Shown here: in pieces, positions 1 to 12,665 of the stretch
Position numbering within the stretch: the stretch's first letter is position 1
Layout: each line of letters opens with the position of its first letter
From: Mercenaria mercenaria
Taxonomy: Eukaryota > Mollusca > Bivalvia > Venerida > Veneridae
DNA length: 64,000 nucleotides
NCBI RefSeq assembly: GCF_021730395.1
Contig: NC_069362.1
Span: forward strand, 62,389,501-62,453,500
Direction: 5' to 3'
Made by a program: the position numbers and the translations under genes
Notes under the pieces: model-generated
What the model saw: the letters and a program-made list of their open reading frames with translations, nothing else
What the model was told of the DNA's origin: nothing
Database searches by the model: none

Positions 1-581
1 TTGTTAGATACTTTATTTATGAAAGAAAGTTGGTGATATCCACATAAGTAATATATGGCGGTTATTCCAATGAAAAAAAGTACAAATCTCATATGTTTCG
101 CACCACTGATGTCAAATGTTATACATATTAGAAGCAATCGGAAGGTACAGATTAATTTTAGATTTTTAGCTGTATAATTTAAACTATGAATGCAATTTCA
201 TTGCCACCGTAAGACGTTCTGGTCGCGTTTTGGTGTAGTGTATATACCAGTTCCCAAAACGCCTTCTTAGACTGAGGATTTATATAACTCTTTAGGTACA
301 ACGACGGTACAATTTTGACATCAAATCCATAGTCTCGAGAGTCTCCAATATTCAGTTAAAACAAAAAGATTTTCAAAATGTTGCTTTGCTAAAAGGAAGG
401 TTACCTAGGGCATAACTCTTTCTGTATATGTCAAACGAAGTACATGTAAATTAGCTTCTTTAAAATTTTAGGCAAGAGTCAGGAAACAGAAATGTGTATC
501 TCTTATTTCAAAGTGGGGTTTTTTTATATATTTTCTGTTACAGAATATTGACATTAAATAGTATAAAATAAGTTACATCAT

Positions 582-778
582 GTCCGTGCCCGAGCGGTTA
601 AGGTTGCTAATAGGAAGTCACTCAGACGGCTTACGGAAGGTCGATTGTTCTACAGAGGTGCCCAGCCTTATAAAACATACCGGAGAGGCATCTGAGGATC
701 TTCCTCCACCGCCAAAGCAGGAATTTATTATTTGACCCATACATATATCGGTATAACGTTGGGCCAAACAAAAATCAT
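582..778 (+). mobile_element. tRNA-headed bivalve SINE, decayed, copy A
   Basis: A Leu/Ser-tRNA-like head (gtgcccgagcggttaagg) leads into a body with the words 'ggcttacggaaggtcg' and 'cttcctccaccgccaaagc', ending near 'taacgttgggccaaac'. The same words recur in SINEs at 20,385, 32,483, 37,685 (minus) and 49,933. The B-box region is deleted. The orthologous copy in C (32,483-32,680) shows that it was inserted before the segmental duplication. Confidence 0.7.
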
Positions 779-3700
779 GTTGCCGAAGCAAGATCAAGTG
801 GCCTTTGCTGCGTAGACATAATTATATAGAGTGAAGGAAATATTTGCCTATTGATGATTATCGAATATTTGCTATTATAAAAATTGCATATGTCCATTGT
901 GGTGAATATTTCACTGGATCTGGTTATCAGTTATGATATAAACTTCATAAAATCTTAACATTATTATTCATAACTGTCATATTTGGTAAAAAATGAAGAT
1001 TCTTCGAAAGCATAGAATGTTACTAAGCAAATAATAGTCTGACTTGGTTTGACAGGTCATCAAATACGCAGTCCTTCGCGCCCCTATCACTAGGCTTAGC
1101 AAGACACCATTATACAGAAAGAATTAGCTCAACGATCAAACTTTAACAACACGAGTCGAACTTCGGAGACACTTTTACGGCCACCACACGGCATTTGAAT
1201 ATTACTCAAGACATTATAATGATCAGAAACACAGAAATATGTAAACCGATTGTTATTTCCATATTCTATATATGTCAAATCTTCATAAATATTCAATAGG
1301 GAAATGTGTTGTAACGACAGAGAAATCCTTTTAGTTTATATTTTATACAGTGACAAGTCTCCTTGGTTTAGTATTAAATTACTGCACATTAGATTCCTAA
1401 ATCAATAATGATATAAAAAGTAAAACTTCATGACCAAATGTAAAACAACTAGTAAATGTTCACCTTTAAAATGTATCAGTAAATGCGTGGGAATTGTATA
1501 AGCAAATTGCAAATGACAATTTTTACGAAAAGAAAATTATCTGCTATCAAGTATTGCTTTTCTTCGTTCAGTCACGGCTCGCCTCCGCCTGTCCACATGT
1601 TTTAATGGCCGGATAAGGCATCAAACACGGCTCATTTGTGTGGACGGCCTTTAAATTTGCACTTTTAGGAGAATGCAAATAATGTATGAGAAAGACCAAT
1701 TTCGAAAACCCATTATCAATTATATACCAAACATTAAGATAGACTTACACAAAAAATGTTTGAAAAGTTACGTAAAACTTGCACGTAATTGTACAACACT
1801 CGATTAATGTGTCGATTCTAGAGGAAATTGTATTAAAAATGCTAGTCAGAATTCTTGTGAAATTACGTTTTTAAGGCAGAAAATAGATATTTTATGTTGC
1901 GAAACCTACAAATTTGTCTAGAATGTCAGTTCCAGGCACATCCAGTTTTGACATATTATCATTTAATAGCATGTGATCACAAATCTAAACGGATGGTGTG
2001 TATTTCTTTTTTAATTTTTTTAAGTTGATTTTTTTAAGTGTAGATGGCAGAACTGTTGTCTCTTAGCTTTTAGCCATAATTTTTCTTTGAAATAATAAAC
2101 CATGATCACATGCAAGCATGCAGTATTCTTTAATTCATAAAATCCCCGTTAGATAAACGCTCTGATCATAAAAGCTAAGAGATGTCGCTACAGATACTTT
2201 AAAAGACGTCTTACAGATAATCTGTCTCGTGATTTAAAGTTGAAATTAGGTCAGAAGTAAAAGAAATATAACAAGAAAACACTACAATAAACTAAAAAGA
2301 CGTATTCACAACAGTATTTATTACATAATGTACTCCCACCAGTATATTGTCAAGTGGTCAATTTCACGGCCGCACAACTCAACTAATGCTCACTGTATGC
2401 GCAGCCGCAATTATGCACGTTTTTATTTTGGTAAGTAAATGTAAAACAAAAAAAGTCAATATCAATTATCAATTTGTAATAACCATTAGAATTTTATGAG
2501 TGATTTTTCCGCTGCATAAAGTAAAAGTTAAATATTATTACAATTTAGTTTGAAAATCTAAAAAATATATAGTTGCGCATTAATTAACCCCGACAAGCAA
2601 GTGTGTAATAGTTTCTGTCGGAAAGAATCTCAAGGAAGCGGATGTGTAACAATCAAATCTAAAACAGCAATCCTTATTTTATTTGTCTGTTTGGAATATG
2701 GTTAAGATGTTTGGCATGATGCGCCATAATTTGATGTGTGAGAACTATACAAATGTACGAACGCATAAATGAAAATACCGCATATAGAACACTGTAAAGG
2801 ACTATGAACCCTTAATGATACTAAAATAGGTATACAAAACTTACATGAGTAAAAAATTGTTTTAAATATATTTGCACTCAAACATTATGAAATAGCTTAG
2901 GAAATAGCTTAGAATGATGTAAAGGAAAACCTGTTTGAAACTTCCTTTGATAGAATTAAAAAAAATTACTTATGCAAAGTGGTATGTGATTTAACAGCAG
3001 CTTTAAGGTCCGGAATCCACAGTTTTTGAGTCGGCTACAGGCTGAAAGCCTTTTGACGAGTCCTTGCTGTTCAGCGATTCTCTAAATGGACCGAATAACA
3101 CGTGAAGGGATGTAGTTCCATTAGATTTCTCAAATTTCAAACAGTTCACTGCATGAATGAAGTTAAGTTGTGTGAATTCCCTTTGCTATGACCAATAAAC
3201 GATGTAATCTGTCATATTTACGACTTGTAATTGTGCAATACTCTAATGTAACTCATTAAGCATAAATGTGCATTTTAAGAATTGCGCAGGCTTACAAAGC
3301 TTGCGTAACATCCAAGATGCGTATTAGCGTAAATTACGTATAGAAATAATGCAAATACGCATGTTTAATAATTTCTAAGCGTATAAAAACGTATATAAAA
3401 TTACAGAAACGCACACAATGCTTTTTTAAAAAACAAAATCTGAATCGTCTGGATGCGTTAGGTAACATAACCGATCAGCCTTAATTCTCCCACATTGAAC
3501 GTATACACGCATCGTATGATTTCTATAAACTTTGCGTGGGTTGAATTTTGCAGTCAGTAAACGGATAAATTATCGGAAGAAGAAGCTCTTACTGGTTTGT
3601 TTAGTTACTACTGATTTTAAAAATGATTTAAATTCTTATTTTTCGAGAAATAAACAAATCGGCGAAACATTAAATTGTATTTTCTTGTAGTTTTTGAAAT

Positions 3701-5210
3701 CGAAAGTAGATCGTCTATGTTTGGCTGCTTTCACGAAACGAAACAACTTTTTTTATGAAAAGATTTAAATAAGAGGTAATTTAACCGTAAACTTCAATGT
3801 CAGATACTGCCAATTGCTGCTAAATGTCTCCGTATCATCACAATTTGTAAAATATATTGTTGAAACTGGAGAAAAGTGTAATCGTATCCGGATATAATAT
3901 TTTGCGTAAATATCGAGCTGTGTTATGAAATTTTAAGAAAAAAACTAAAAACAAACTGAAACTGGTAGACTATACTGTCAGTACATCAATCATTAGCCGA
4001 CTCAGGCCCTTCAGGATTTAACATTTTATTTTGCCTGTTGTCTAAAATATTATATATAACAGTCAATATTACATTCTAAACAAACCTTTTAACGGCCCGT
4101 CTCGACGGCTTAGTATTACGATAGGACAACAGCGAAAAAGACCGAAGCCTTCGAGTCCAATTGAGGCATTCTTTATCATGCTTTCTGTGCAAGTAATGGC
4201 AAATGGATTGGCAAGCTAAGAATCAGGAGCCGTTTTACAAAACTTCGTACGAAGTTTTTATTCATACGAAATTCGTACGCATTTCGGACGATGAAAAAGC
4301 TGTTTCATAAAAGTTCACAAATTTGCGACAATCGTACGAATGTAAGAAAATATTTACGAAATTAAAATAGTTGTTGCACGGACTTCGTATATGAAGTGAA
4401 ACATCAATAAAACGCAGAATATATATTGTTTTTATTTCATTATTGCAAAACACATTAAATTGAAGAATCAAAATTGCTCATCATATTTATTCGTTATCAG
4501 GCTATTAGTATTAACTTTCTGGCAAAGAACTGTGAAGATATCCAATACAGCCATGCCCACAAGTCCGCTAACAACATATTTGCGACTCAGCCTATAAATC
4601 TACATTATTCCGGCTTTTGTTTTTGAAATTTATTCAGGTAGTACTTTAATGCAAGTGTATTATTCTAGAAATTCTGAAATGAATAAGACATGCATGAAAA
4701 AAGACGAAATAAATATATCTTATAAAATATTATTATATTGATTTATATTTACTCTACAAAATTATCTTAATGAATTTTCAACATTACTTTTATTTTACCA
4801 CATATCAAAAATAAACCGTGGCATGTGGTCTACCTTCTTGAGTGAAAGAGATTACAAGGGTAACAGGCAAGTGTAAATAAAAAAGAGTCAGTTAGATTAG
4901 ATTACGGTCATAGGTGTCAAGGTCACATTTACTGAAACGAAAAATAAGATTTCCAGCTAATAACTTCAGTTTGAATTGATCAATATATTGCAAATAGTTC
5001 TATTGTGTAGCACATTTATGTAAAGTGCAAGTCAATGTGCTTTGAGTTGCGGGTTGGGCTAGTGGCTTTGTAATTGTAACGTGGCTTTATATTTTGAATA
5101 TTCGTCTTTGTTTCCAAGAAATAAATTGGGATCATCCTTGGATCAATTGGGTTAAAGGTCAATGTTGTTGTTACTAAACTAAAATAAGGGTGCCATGATG
5201 ACACTGCATC

Positions 5211-8200
5211 GCTCACCTGAGTAATATGAGCTACATAGACAAGTGTAAGAGATCAGGTAAGAAAGTCAAATTTAAGTTTAAGCATTGAAATATTTTCCCA
5301 GTTGTGTGAACATGTTTCAATGTCAAATTGATGCTAACATATTAAGAAGGTAGGCCAGTAGGTCACATTCATGGACACTGAAAGTCAGTTTTAAGATATG
5401 TGGGCAAAACTGTATATGTTATCCAAAGGACCTCGGACATTTTCCTATTCAGATTGCCTATCCGATTAAGGAAAAAGTGACGTAGGGATAGACTTCTGAA
5501 ATTGCATAGTTACGATAGTTGAAGACCATTTCTTGATAAATGCGACTTCATTTTATAAGTTTATGAACAAAAAAGAAGACTTTGTAGACATTTCTCATTC
5601 TCTTTTCTATTAAAATATGAACAAAAATCATTTTTACGTTTTAAACATCTTTCCCCCCCCAGTGACGCAACAAAATAGTTCACACGCCTTTGTAAATAAT
5701 TATTATATACGTATACTGCAAAAATGGCACTTGGTCACAGGTGGGAAAGTGTTTAAAATTGAAAAAAAACTACGTACAGGGTGTCAGCAAATAAATTTTT
5801 ACATAAATATTTAACACTTATTGCATGTGTTTCCTAATCCTTACATATCTACAGCTTTATTCATTTTTGTAAATATTTCAAGCACAGAAAACACTAAACT
5901 AAATAAATACGGGACATAGAAAGTGAAGCTAGAAAGCAGACAGATCCTTATAAGTATATCTTATGATTTTTTCAATCAGATCTGTTACCTCTTGACAGTC
6001 TAAGTCCGTCGACTGAGTGTCATCAGGACTGAGACAACTCCATCTGTCGAAAGTCAAGAACCAAGCAAGTGGCTTCGACATATTACATATGTGTCTTCAA
6101 CGTAAACATGACAAAGAAATACAGACTAACTTCTATGGGCATAGTGCCACTTAGGTGCAAATTTTTTACCTTTTGTAGGACACAGTTGAAGCGAACCTAG
6201 AATGCATTTTAAGAGCAACATTTGCTTTTATTCGATCCAGCATCCTATACCCTAACAGAACTACACCAGACACCATCTCATTAACTAACCTAGTTGCTTC
6301 CAGAACTTACACTGACACCCATAAAACTAATACTGACTCGCCCATAACAAACACTGACACCCCCAGAATTAACATCAATTCTCTCACACGTCTGAAACTT
6401 ATTTCCAAGCCAACCGAAACACTAGTAAGGACCTCAAAGAACTAACACAGACACCCCAAGAATATCTATATAAATGTTGATACTAGCTAGTGAAGTTCTG
6501 TTCCACTGATATAAAATGCTAAAAGTAAGGCATCCCTGAACCCGCAGTGGAATAGGCAGTCTCCTGCACCCCTCCGTTTCAGCTGAGAAAAGGCCAACTA
6601 CGCCAATGTATGGCCAGCTACACCACTGCATGTATTCAATAATAATCCTCCACATAATGCCCTGTCAGTATTGTACATGTGTATAAATACAGTATAGCAA
6701 TAGATGTGTAGAAAACAAACAATAGAATATGATCAATGCATCAGTGTTATCATGGGCACTCGGGTGGAAATAACTGAAGTACAGTTAAGGGCCAAAAGTT
6801 TTGTTCCACTTTTATTTTATTTTCAAAAATGTCAACAAAACTGATAATCTGCATGGTATCAGTTTATTTATTGTGTTAAAATATTTCATAGTAGACATAC
6901 CTTAAATACCAATGCTTATTTTAACTAGAAATACACATTTTAAATTTTTCAAAAATATGACCCTTAGTTACAAACTGTTCGAATTTCAAGAAAACAAATA
7001 TGAAATAAAACTAATTTTTGTGACAGTTTGATAGGAATATAACTTATTTATCAGTATTTGAAGCTGTTGTATAAAACTATCAGCTACTGAAGTCTAGAAA
7101 TAGCATTGAACTTAGGGCGAAATCCCTAGCATAATATCCGATGTCCTTTCAAGGCTGTATCTTAAAAAACAAGAAAGAATGTCAGTAGGTTAAAGTCACA
7201 GTCAATTGACCCCTAATTACTTGGGATCATCAGGTAATTATAATTAAACAGTTTAGGAAATATGATCCGATAATTTTTAAAGCACGTTTTCCTATATAAC
7301 TTATATAAAACTAAGTGACCCCTTGGTGGGGCTTTAAATGGACCCTAAGTCATGAACAATCGTAGTAAAGGACCACTAGACAATGCCACATGTAAAATAT
7401 CTAAGCGCTGTGCCTCTTGGTTTCAGAGAAGAACATTTTTTTTCTTATAGAACTCTATTTAAATTCAAGGGACAATGGGCCGGGACCAATATTGACCCTG
7501 GGATCATACCTTGAAAAATCTTGATAAAAGTCCACTAGACAATGTCACATACCAAATGTCTAAGCTCTAGGTCTTCAGGTTTCATTGAAGAAGATATTTG
7601 AAATTTAAAATAAAGTCATATAGAGAAAATAAAGCCCCATCCCCTGGCGGCTATGTTTTAACGAAATAAAATGGCTTAAGCAATTTCAATAGAAAGTCAC
7701 CTAGAGATCATTTCTACAAAATATTTTTAAAATCCGTCTAACACTTTCTGAGAAGAAGATTTTTAAAAAGTTTCCTTTTTGCGATCGGTTACTATGGTAA
7801 CCACAGCTTTGAATTTATTTAAATTCTTTTATAAATTTTCAAAACGGGCCACCAAGGATCATTTCTGTGAAGTTTGGTGTAAATCTTCCAAGTGGTTTTG
7901 AAGAAGAAGATTTTTGAAATTAACAATAAAGCCATTGAGGAAAAATAAGCCCCGCCCATGGCGGCCATGCTTTTTACCGAAATAGAACGGCTTAAGCAAT
8001 TCTGGTAGAGGGTCACCTAGAGATCATTTCTACAAAATATCTTTGAAATCCGGCTAACAGTTTCTGAGAAGAAGATATTTAAAGACCTTTCTTTCTGTTG
8101 CTATGGGAACCACATTTCTGAATGGATTATAATTCTTTGGGCAGTTTTGAAACGGGGTACCCAAGGATCTTTCCTGTGAAGTTTCGTGTAAATCTGCCAG

Positions 8201-8306
8201 TAGTTTTGAACAAGAAGATTTTATTAGAAATTGTTGACGGACGCACAACGGACGACGGACATCAAGTGGTCACAGAGCTCAACTTGAGCCTTTGGCTCAG
8301 GTGAGC
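5211..8306 (+). mobile_element. Non-autonomous GCTCACCTGA/TCAGGTGAGC repeat, interrupted, copy A
   Basis: This repeat starts at gctcacctga (5,211-5,220) and ends at its exact reverse complement, tcaggtgagc (8,297-8,306), which suggests short terminal inverted repeats. The interior is itself repetitive: blocks such as 'ggatcatttctgtgaagttt', 'ttttgaagaagaagattttt' and 'ataagccccgccc' recur about twice. Near the 3' end is a run rich in 'gacgga' words. It is split at 5,427/5,428 by a 1.7-kb insertion. It encodes no protein I recognise. Related copies lie at 17,797-18,995 and 38,415-39,906. I recall this repeat as common in bivalve genomes but cannot assign a superfamily. Confidence 0.65.
5428..7146. 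mobile_element. 1.7-kb insertion with short imperfect inverted ends, family unknown
   Basis: In copy B the site reads 'ttatccaaatttcaagg'. In copy A it is split exactly between 'ccaaa' and 'tttcaagg' by 1,719 bp. The insert ends are ggacctcggacatt and the reverse complement of ggacatcggatatt, matching at 12 of 14 positions. No target-site duplication is visible. The interior has low-complexity stretches (about 6,240-6,440, recurring 'actgacaccc') and no ORF above about 75 codons. It is probably a non-autonomous DNA element. Confidence 0.55.
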
Positions 8307-8583
8307 TAAACATGATGGTTTCACTAATTTATTCTAGATAGCAATGAAATATTGCGATAAATCAACGGAATTCAATGTAAGTACATTGTAGCTTACAATA
8401 TTAACATAAAGGTTCTTGAAACCCAAGGACAAACACTTGATTAATACAGGGTTACGCAATTCAAATTTCAGTAAAGGTAAGGCAGGACATCACCGTTCCT
8501 TGATAAAAAATGTCCCTTGCCTTAGATTGGTATGCGCGACAATATTACTTTCACATTTCTGTAAGACGTTGATGCATCTATAT

Positions 8584-8957
8584 TATTAATTACTGGGTTT
8601 GTTACTGACCCTCTACGGAAATATGTAGGGTCAGTATGCTTTATAGAGGGCGAGGCGAAGAGGGTCAGTAACAAACCCAATAATTGATTTGTTTTATCGA
8701 CCACTTAATTACTTCTCCCGGGCAAGTAGGATAGCTCCCTTATTCATTGAATAATCAACCTAAAAATGAAACGCTAAATCATAATTAAAGAAGAAATATT
8801 TTACTTTAAATCAACAACAAAATTTATAAATTTCCGCCATTTTGAATTGCAATTCTCATGTAGGGTCACCCACTGACCCTCTATAGAAATATAGAGGGCA
8901 ACCACGTGACACTACTCAACCAATGAAAGGGCTAGAATATGGTGGGAGGTAAAACAA
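8584..8957. mobile_element. 374-bp insertion carrying an imperfect hairpin, copy A only
   Basis: Copy B reads straight through ('gcatctatataaattgatg', near 19,263-19,281), whereas copy A has extra DNA here. The insert contains 'tgggtttgttactgaccctc' facing its inverted repeat 'gagggtcagtaacaaaccca', so about 8,595-8,680 can fold into a hairpin. 'tgaccctctatagaaatata' recurs near 8,874. The target duplication is unclear. It looks like a small foldback or MITE-type element. Confidence 0.55.
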
Positions 8958-9804
8958 AAATTGATGTTTCCCGTGAAAATAACTCGAGATCAAATATCTT
9001 TGTTTATAAACTGAATTATACTTAGATTTGAAATTCTATTATCGTATTTCTCAAGAGACCAGTATGTACCTTTCAGATATGTTTGACAAGTGTTGATGTA
9101 CGAAGCAATCACATTTGCTCCGAGACATATGACGTTTTTAGCAATGTAAATTAATCAGTCTTAATTTTAAAATCGCATCCGGTTTAGATTTTCATCTTTA
9201 AATTGACGCTTGTTTCAACATGTCTATGCATCATGTTTTCCCTCAAAATAAACTACAAATCTCCGGTAACATTAAACGACGTAAAGATAACATTACATTT
9301 TGATTTCTGACGATATTAAATTTGCATAAGAACAGATAAACCTCGGTTATACAACTGTGAGTGTGTAATATCAGACAATATTAACTAATCGAAATAATCC
9401 GTTTAAATATAAATGAGCACTGGATATGTTCAAGCATTTATGATATCTGCAAATGGTTTTGCTAACTAGTAAACAAGGTTACAACCTACATTAAACTGGC
9501 TTGCCCTTTGACCGTCATGTGACTGCAAACATTATCAGCCCACCTAAGACTTTTCTGAGCATTTTCAAAGTTGCAGAAATACGAATGCCCTCCCTGTTTT
9601 GTTTCCGAAAGAAAAATTCTTAACGGTCTAATGAAATAAGGCTTCACTAGTTTTTAGGATAACATAAAAATGTCCTCCAAGAAGCGGAAACTGTTAACAA
9701 GCGTATAGACGCTGGAAGTGTTGACTGTATTAATTTAGGGGACGCTAAAATGATAATTTTAACTGCATTGTTTTCTGAAAAGAAAGAAGTTTCAACGTAA
9801 CAAA

Positions 9805-9914
9805 TGCTATATCTGAAAAAATACATGTGGGGTCTTCTTCTACCATCAAACGCCGGAAAAGGTCGCCGGATGACCTACATTGTATTGGCGTGACTCGAAA
9901 CCAAACAGCAAACA
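9805..9914 (+). mobile_element. SINE 3' remnant, copy A
   Basis: The words 'ggggtcttcttctaccatca' and 'gtcgccggatgacctac' match the 3' half of the SINE at 20,385-20,662 in copy B and the one at 49,933. Copy B retains the head at the equivalent place, so copy A has lost it by deletion. Confidence 0.6.
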
Positions 9915-10264
9915 AAAAGGAATCAGAATCTACGCTATTAACGAAATGCTTCATAATCTAAAGGTTTGAAGTTGGATTGATTTAGATAAGACTTTTTGGT
10001 AAAATAAAGAACAGACAGTGGCTTTTATATTCATGATGCCCCGTCTTGATTGATATTTTGTAATATTCTTCTTCAGCATCGGATATTTCACACTCTTAAT
10101 TCAAAATATGGCTTACCTTCGTACTATTTTCAGCAGAACTATTCACTACTTCAAATATGTAAGAATGAAAAATGCAGTTTGTGGATATTAATTTAGGAAA
10201 GAATGTTGTCTCTAACAATGACGTGTTCAATAAATAAAATTCCTCTGGATAAGGTATTAACTTA

Positions 10265-10326
10265 GTGAGTGAGTGAGTTGAGTTTTACGGCGAATCGACA
10301 CAGAATGGTCATATATCGTCAAGAGG
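10265..10326 (+). mobile_element. Short retro-inserted fragment with 10-bp flanking repeats
   Basis: The 62 bp starting 'gtgagtgagtgagttgagtt' is present in copy A and absent from copy B (near 20,990-21,000). It is flanked by the near-identical 10-mers tattaactta (10,255-10,264) and aattaactta (10,327-10,336), as expected of a target-site duplication. I recall the 'gagttttacggcg' word from mollusc SINE-like repeats. Confidence 0.5.
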
Positions 10327-10559
10327 AATTAACTTAAGCTGAATATGGACTTAAACTGGATATCAATAGTAAATGTTAGTAACATTTTCTGTAGAAGTTT
10401 AGATATGATCAATTCTGTTTTATTGCATTTCATTATAAGGAATAGAAATGAATACTATTAACATTTCTCAATATTTTTCTTAAAATTTTGTGAATATATT
10501 AAACAATCTTATTATTAAATCCATAGTAATCTTCAATATAACACATCATTTTAATAGTT

Positions 10560-12665
10560 TGGGACTGGAAAACAAACAATTTTTTCTAACTTCTGTTAGC
10601 TTTTTTCTGAACGACCATCGTCCTGTTTACACACGAAGAAATGCAATAAGTTAGTGTTTGTTCTTTCGAAGTGATATTTGTTAGTTTAGAGCAAACTATG
10701 CATAATACCGTCTAGGACAGGAAATTGTTTATATAATTTGTTTATTATGCATTGAGTCCTACAGAGTCTGTCCGCGCGTTGTTTAGCAACAGAGAAGTCT
10801 ACTTTTTATACTGTTTTAAGTTTTGTTTGTGATATTTAATGACCCACGTGCAAATGCACAGCAACAAAAACAAAGTCAAATAACACAGTATGTATGAGAT
10901 AAAATACTGTCGTTAAGATGGATTTTAATTGCACATTTATAAAGTTTCAACAAATTAAACTGCCGCATAAACTTGAAGGGCGTAGATCTAGCTAAGTCAA
11001 ACCAGAACAGAAAGTTGATAGAAACATATCATTGAACATAGTGATCACAGATCTAGAAACATTCTCAAGATTCATATAGTTGGTAGCAGAAGTCGCAGTT
11101 TTGCCCATCAAATAAAGTCAAGTACTTGATTCAGTTAAAACCGTCTCTAGCGCTAAGTTAGAAAAATATTTAAAACTATTTAGTAACACGTATCGACATA
11201 ATGGAGACGCATTTGTGTTTATTCAAATTTTCCGTCGCATGCATATTTGGTTCATTATGTTTTCTGTGATATATATGCATAATCATCTTTGCGATATATA
11301 ATTTGCCTGATAACCCCTTTTTACACAACAGAACAATATCAACCCTTACCCTGCTAAATTTCTATAATGAACTCTTTCAATTTGGACAGTACCATTAACT
11401 ATTAAAAGGGGTGCTTACCAAAAAGATACTGACTGAATAGCGAACAGTGCAGATCATGATCAGACAGCATGGATGTGCAGGCTGATTATGATCTACACTG
11501 GTCACAAAGGCAGAATCAATCGTGTCTAGCATGATAAGGGTTAAGATTGATACGTTTCGCTGCATTATTCGTGAAAATAAGTCGGTGATATCAGACATCC
11601 TGTCAGTCAAAAGTAACGATGCGTATTTGGTTCATTATGTTTTCTGTGATATATATCCACAAACTGCATTTTTCAATCTTACATATCTTTACGATATATA
11701 ACTTGCCTGATAACCCCTGTTTACACAACAAAACAATATTAACATTGATATGTTTCGGTGCATTATTCATGAAAAAAGTCGGTGATATCAGACATCCTGT
11801 CAATCAAAAGTAACGACTATTCCAGTGAGAAAACCACAAACCAAAAATGTTTTGAATGTTACAAATCGTAAGCAATTGGGGGTTTCAGATATGCTGAGTA
11901 CGCATTATACATCTCTGTCTAGGCTTTCGAGCAAACTTTTTTTTAAAAAAAATCAACTACAACGTTATTGCCACCGATAGATATTTAGCCTTGTTGATAT
12001 ATAAAAAATATTTCAGTTCCCGCAACTAGAATCTATAAACAATAAAATCTGTAAGAAGATCCTATACGTTTAAATAAGACGGTAGAATTGAGCCATATAA
12101 ATTGAAAGCCTCCGGAATCTTTGAAATTCTGTTCGACTTAAAGCTGTCTAGAGAAATATTTGCTTTGGCAAAGAACAGAAGACATACTTCTTAAAGTAGG
12201 TACTATGATGACGATAATATTTAAACACTCTGCAGTTATGTAACAGGTACGCATCTTCATTAATTGAAAGCATTTCCCAGACGTATATAAAAACACTTGT
12301 CTGTTATACTTTATACAATCTAAGACTCGTGTCTTCCCTGTACCTATAATACAGCACTGGTATGGAGATATTCTTTAACAGATTTTTTAAAAGCTTTTAA
12401 CATGTTCCAAACAACAATTTCAGGTTTTGGCATTCGATTTACGTTTGACTGGATATTGGCTGTCTATTAGTGGTAAAACTTGGCGACCTTTTCTCAAAGA
12501 AGGTTGACCAATTTTACCTTCCGTTATAACAAATATGTATTGATAAATATTGCCATGATATCGCCACCTGAGCGTAAAAGTGGATAATTGCATTGATATA
12601 AAGAAACACTTGTCCACTTTTTGCGCTGTAATGACTGTAAATCCTAGGCAGTCTATACTCCTCAT
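10560..12665. repeat. Module X with a local tandem duplication
   Basis: This part of the unit matches 29,289-31,030 closely. It matches 31,060-33,060 (and so 1-1,100) more weakly, through shared strings such as 'tagcaacagaga', 'gcaaatgcacagca' and 'ttgccaccg', and the order 'tattcatgaaa' then 'gatatc'. An extra local duplication, absent from copy B, places 11,241-11,619 and 11,620-11,818 head to tail. The first local copy contains the TTAA-flanked MITE and the second does not. Confidence 0.6.
11343..11540 (-). mobile_element. piggyBac-like MITE with TTAA target site
   Basis: The 198-bp element starts CCCTTACCCTGC and ends GATAAGGG. It is flanked by TCAA (11,339-11,342, presumably mutated TTAA) and TTAA (11,541-11,544). 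Empty sites with a single TTAA occur in the neighbouring local duplicate ('caatattaacattgata', about 11,735) and in copy B ('caatattaagtttgata', about 30,101). A TTAA target with CCC-type ends is the mark of piggyBac elements. Related copies lie at 58,294 and 58,612 in the opposite orientation. It has no coding capacity. Confidence 0.75.
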
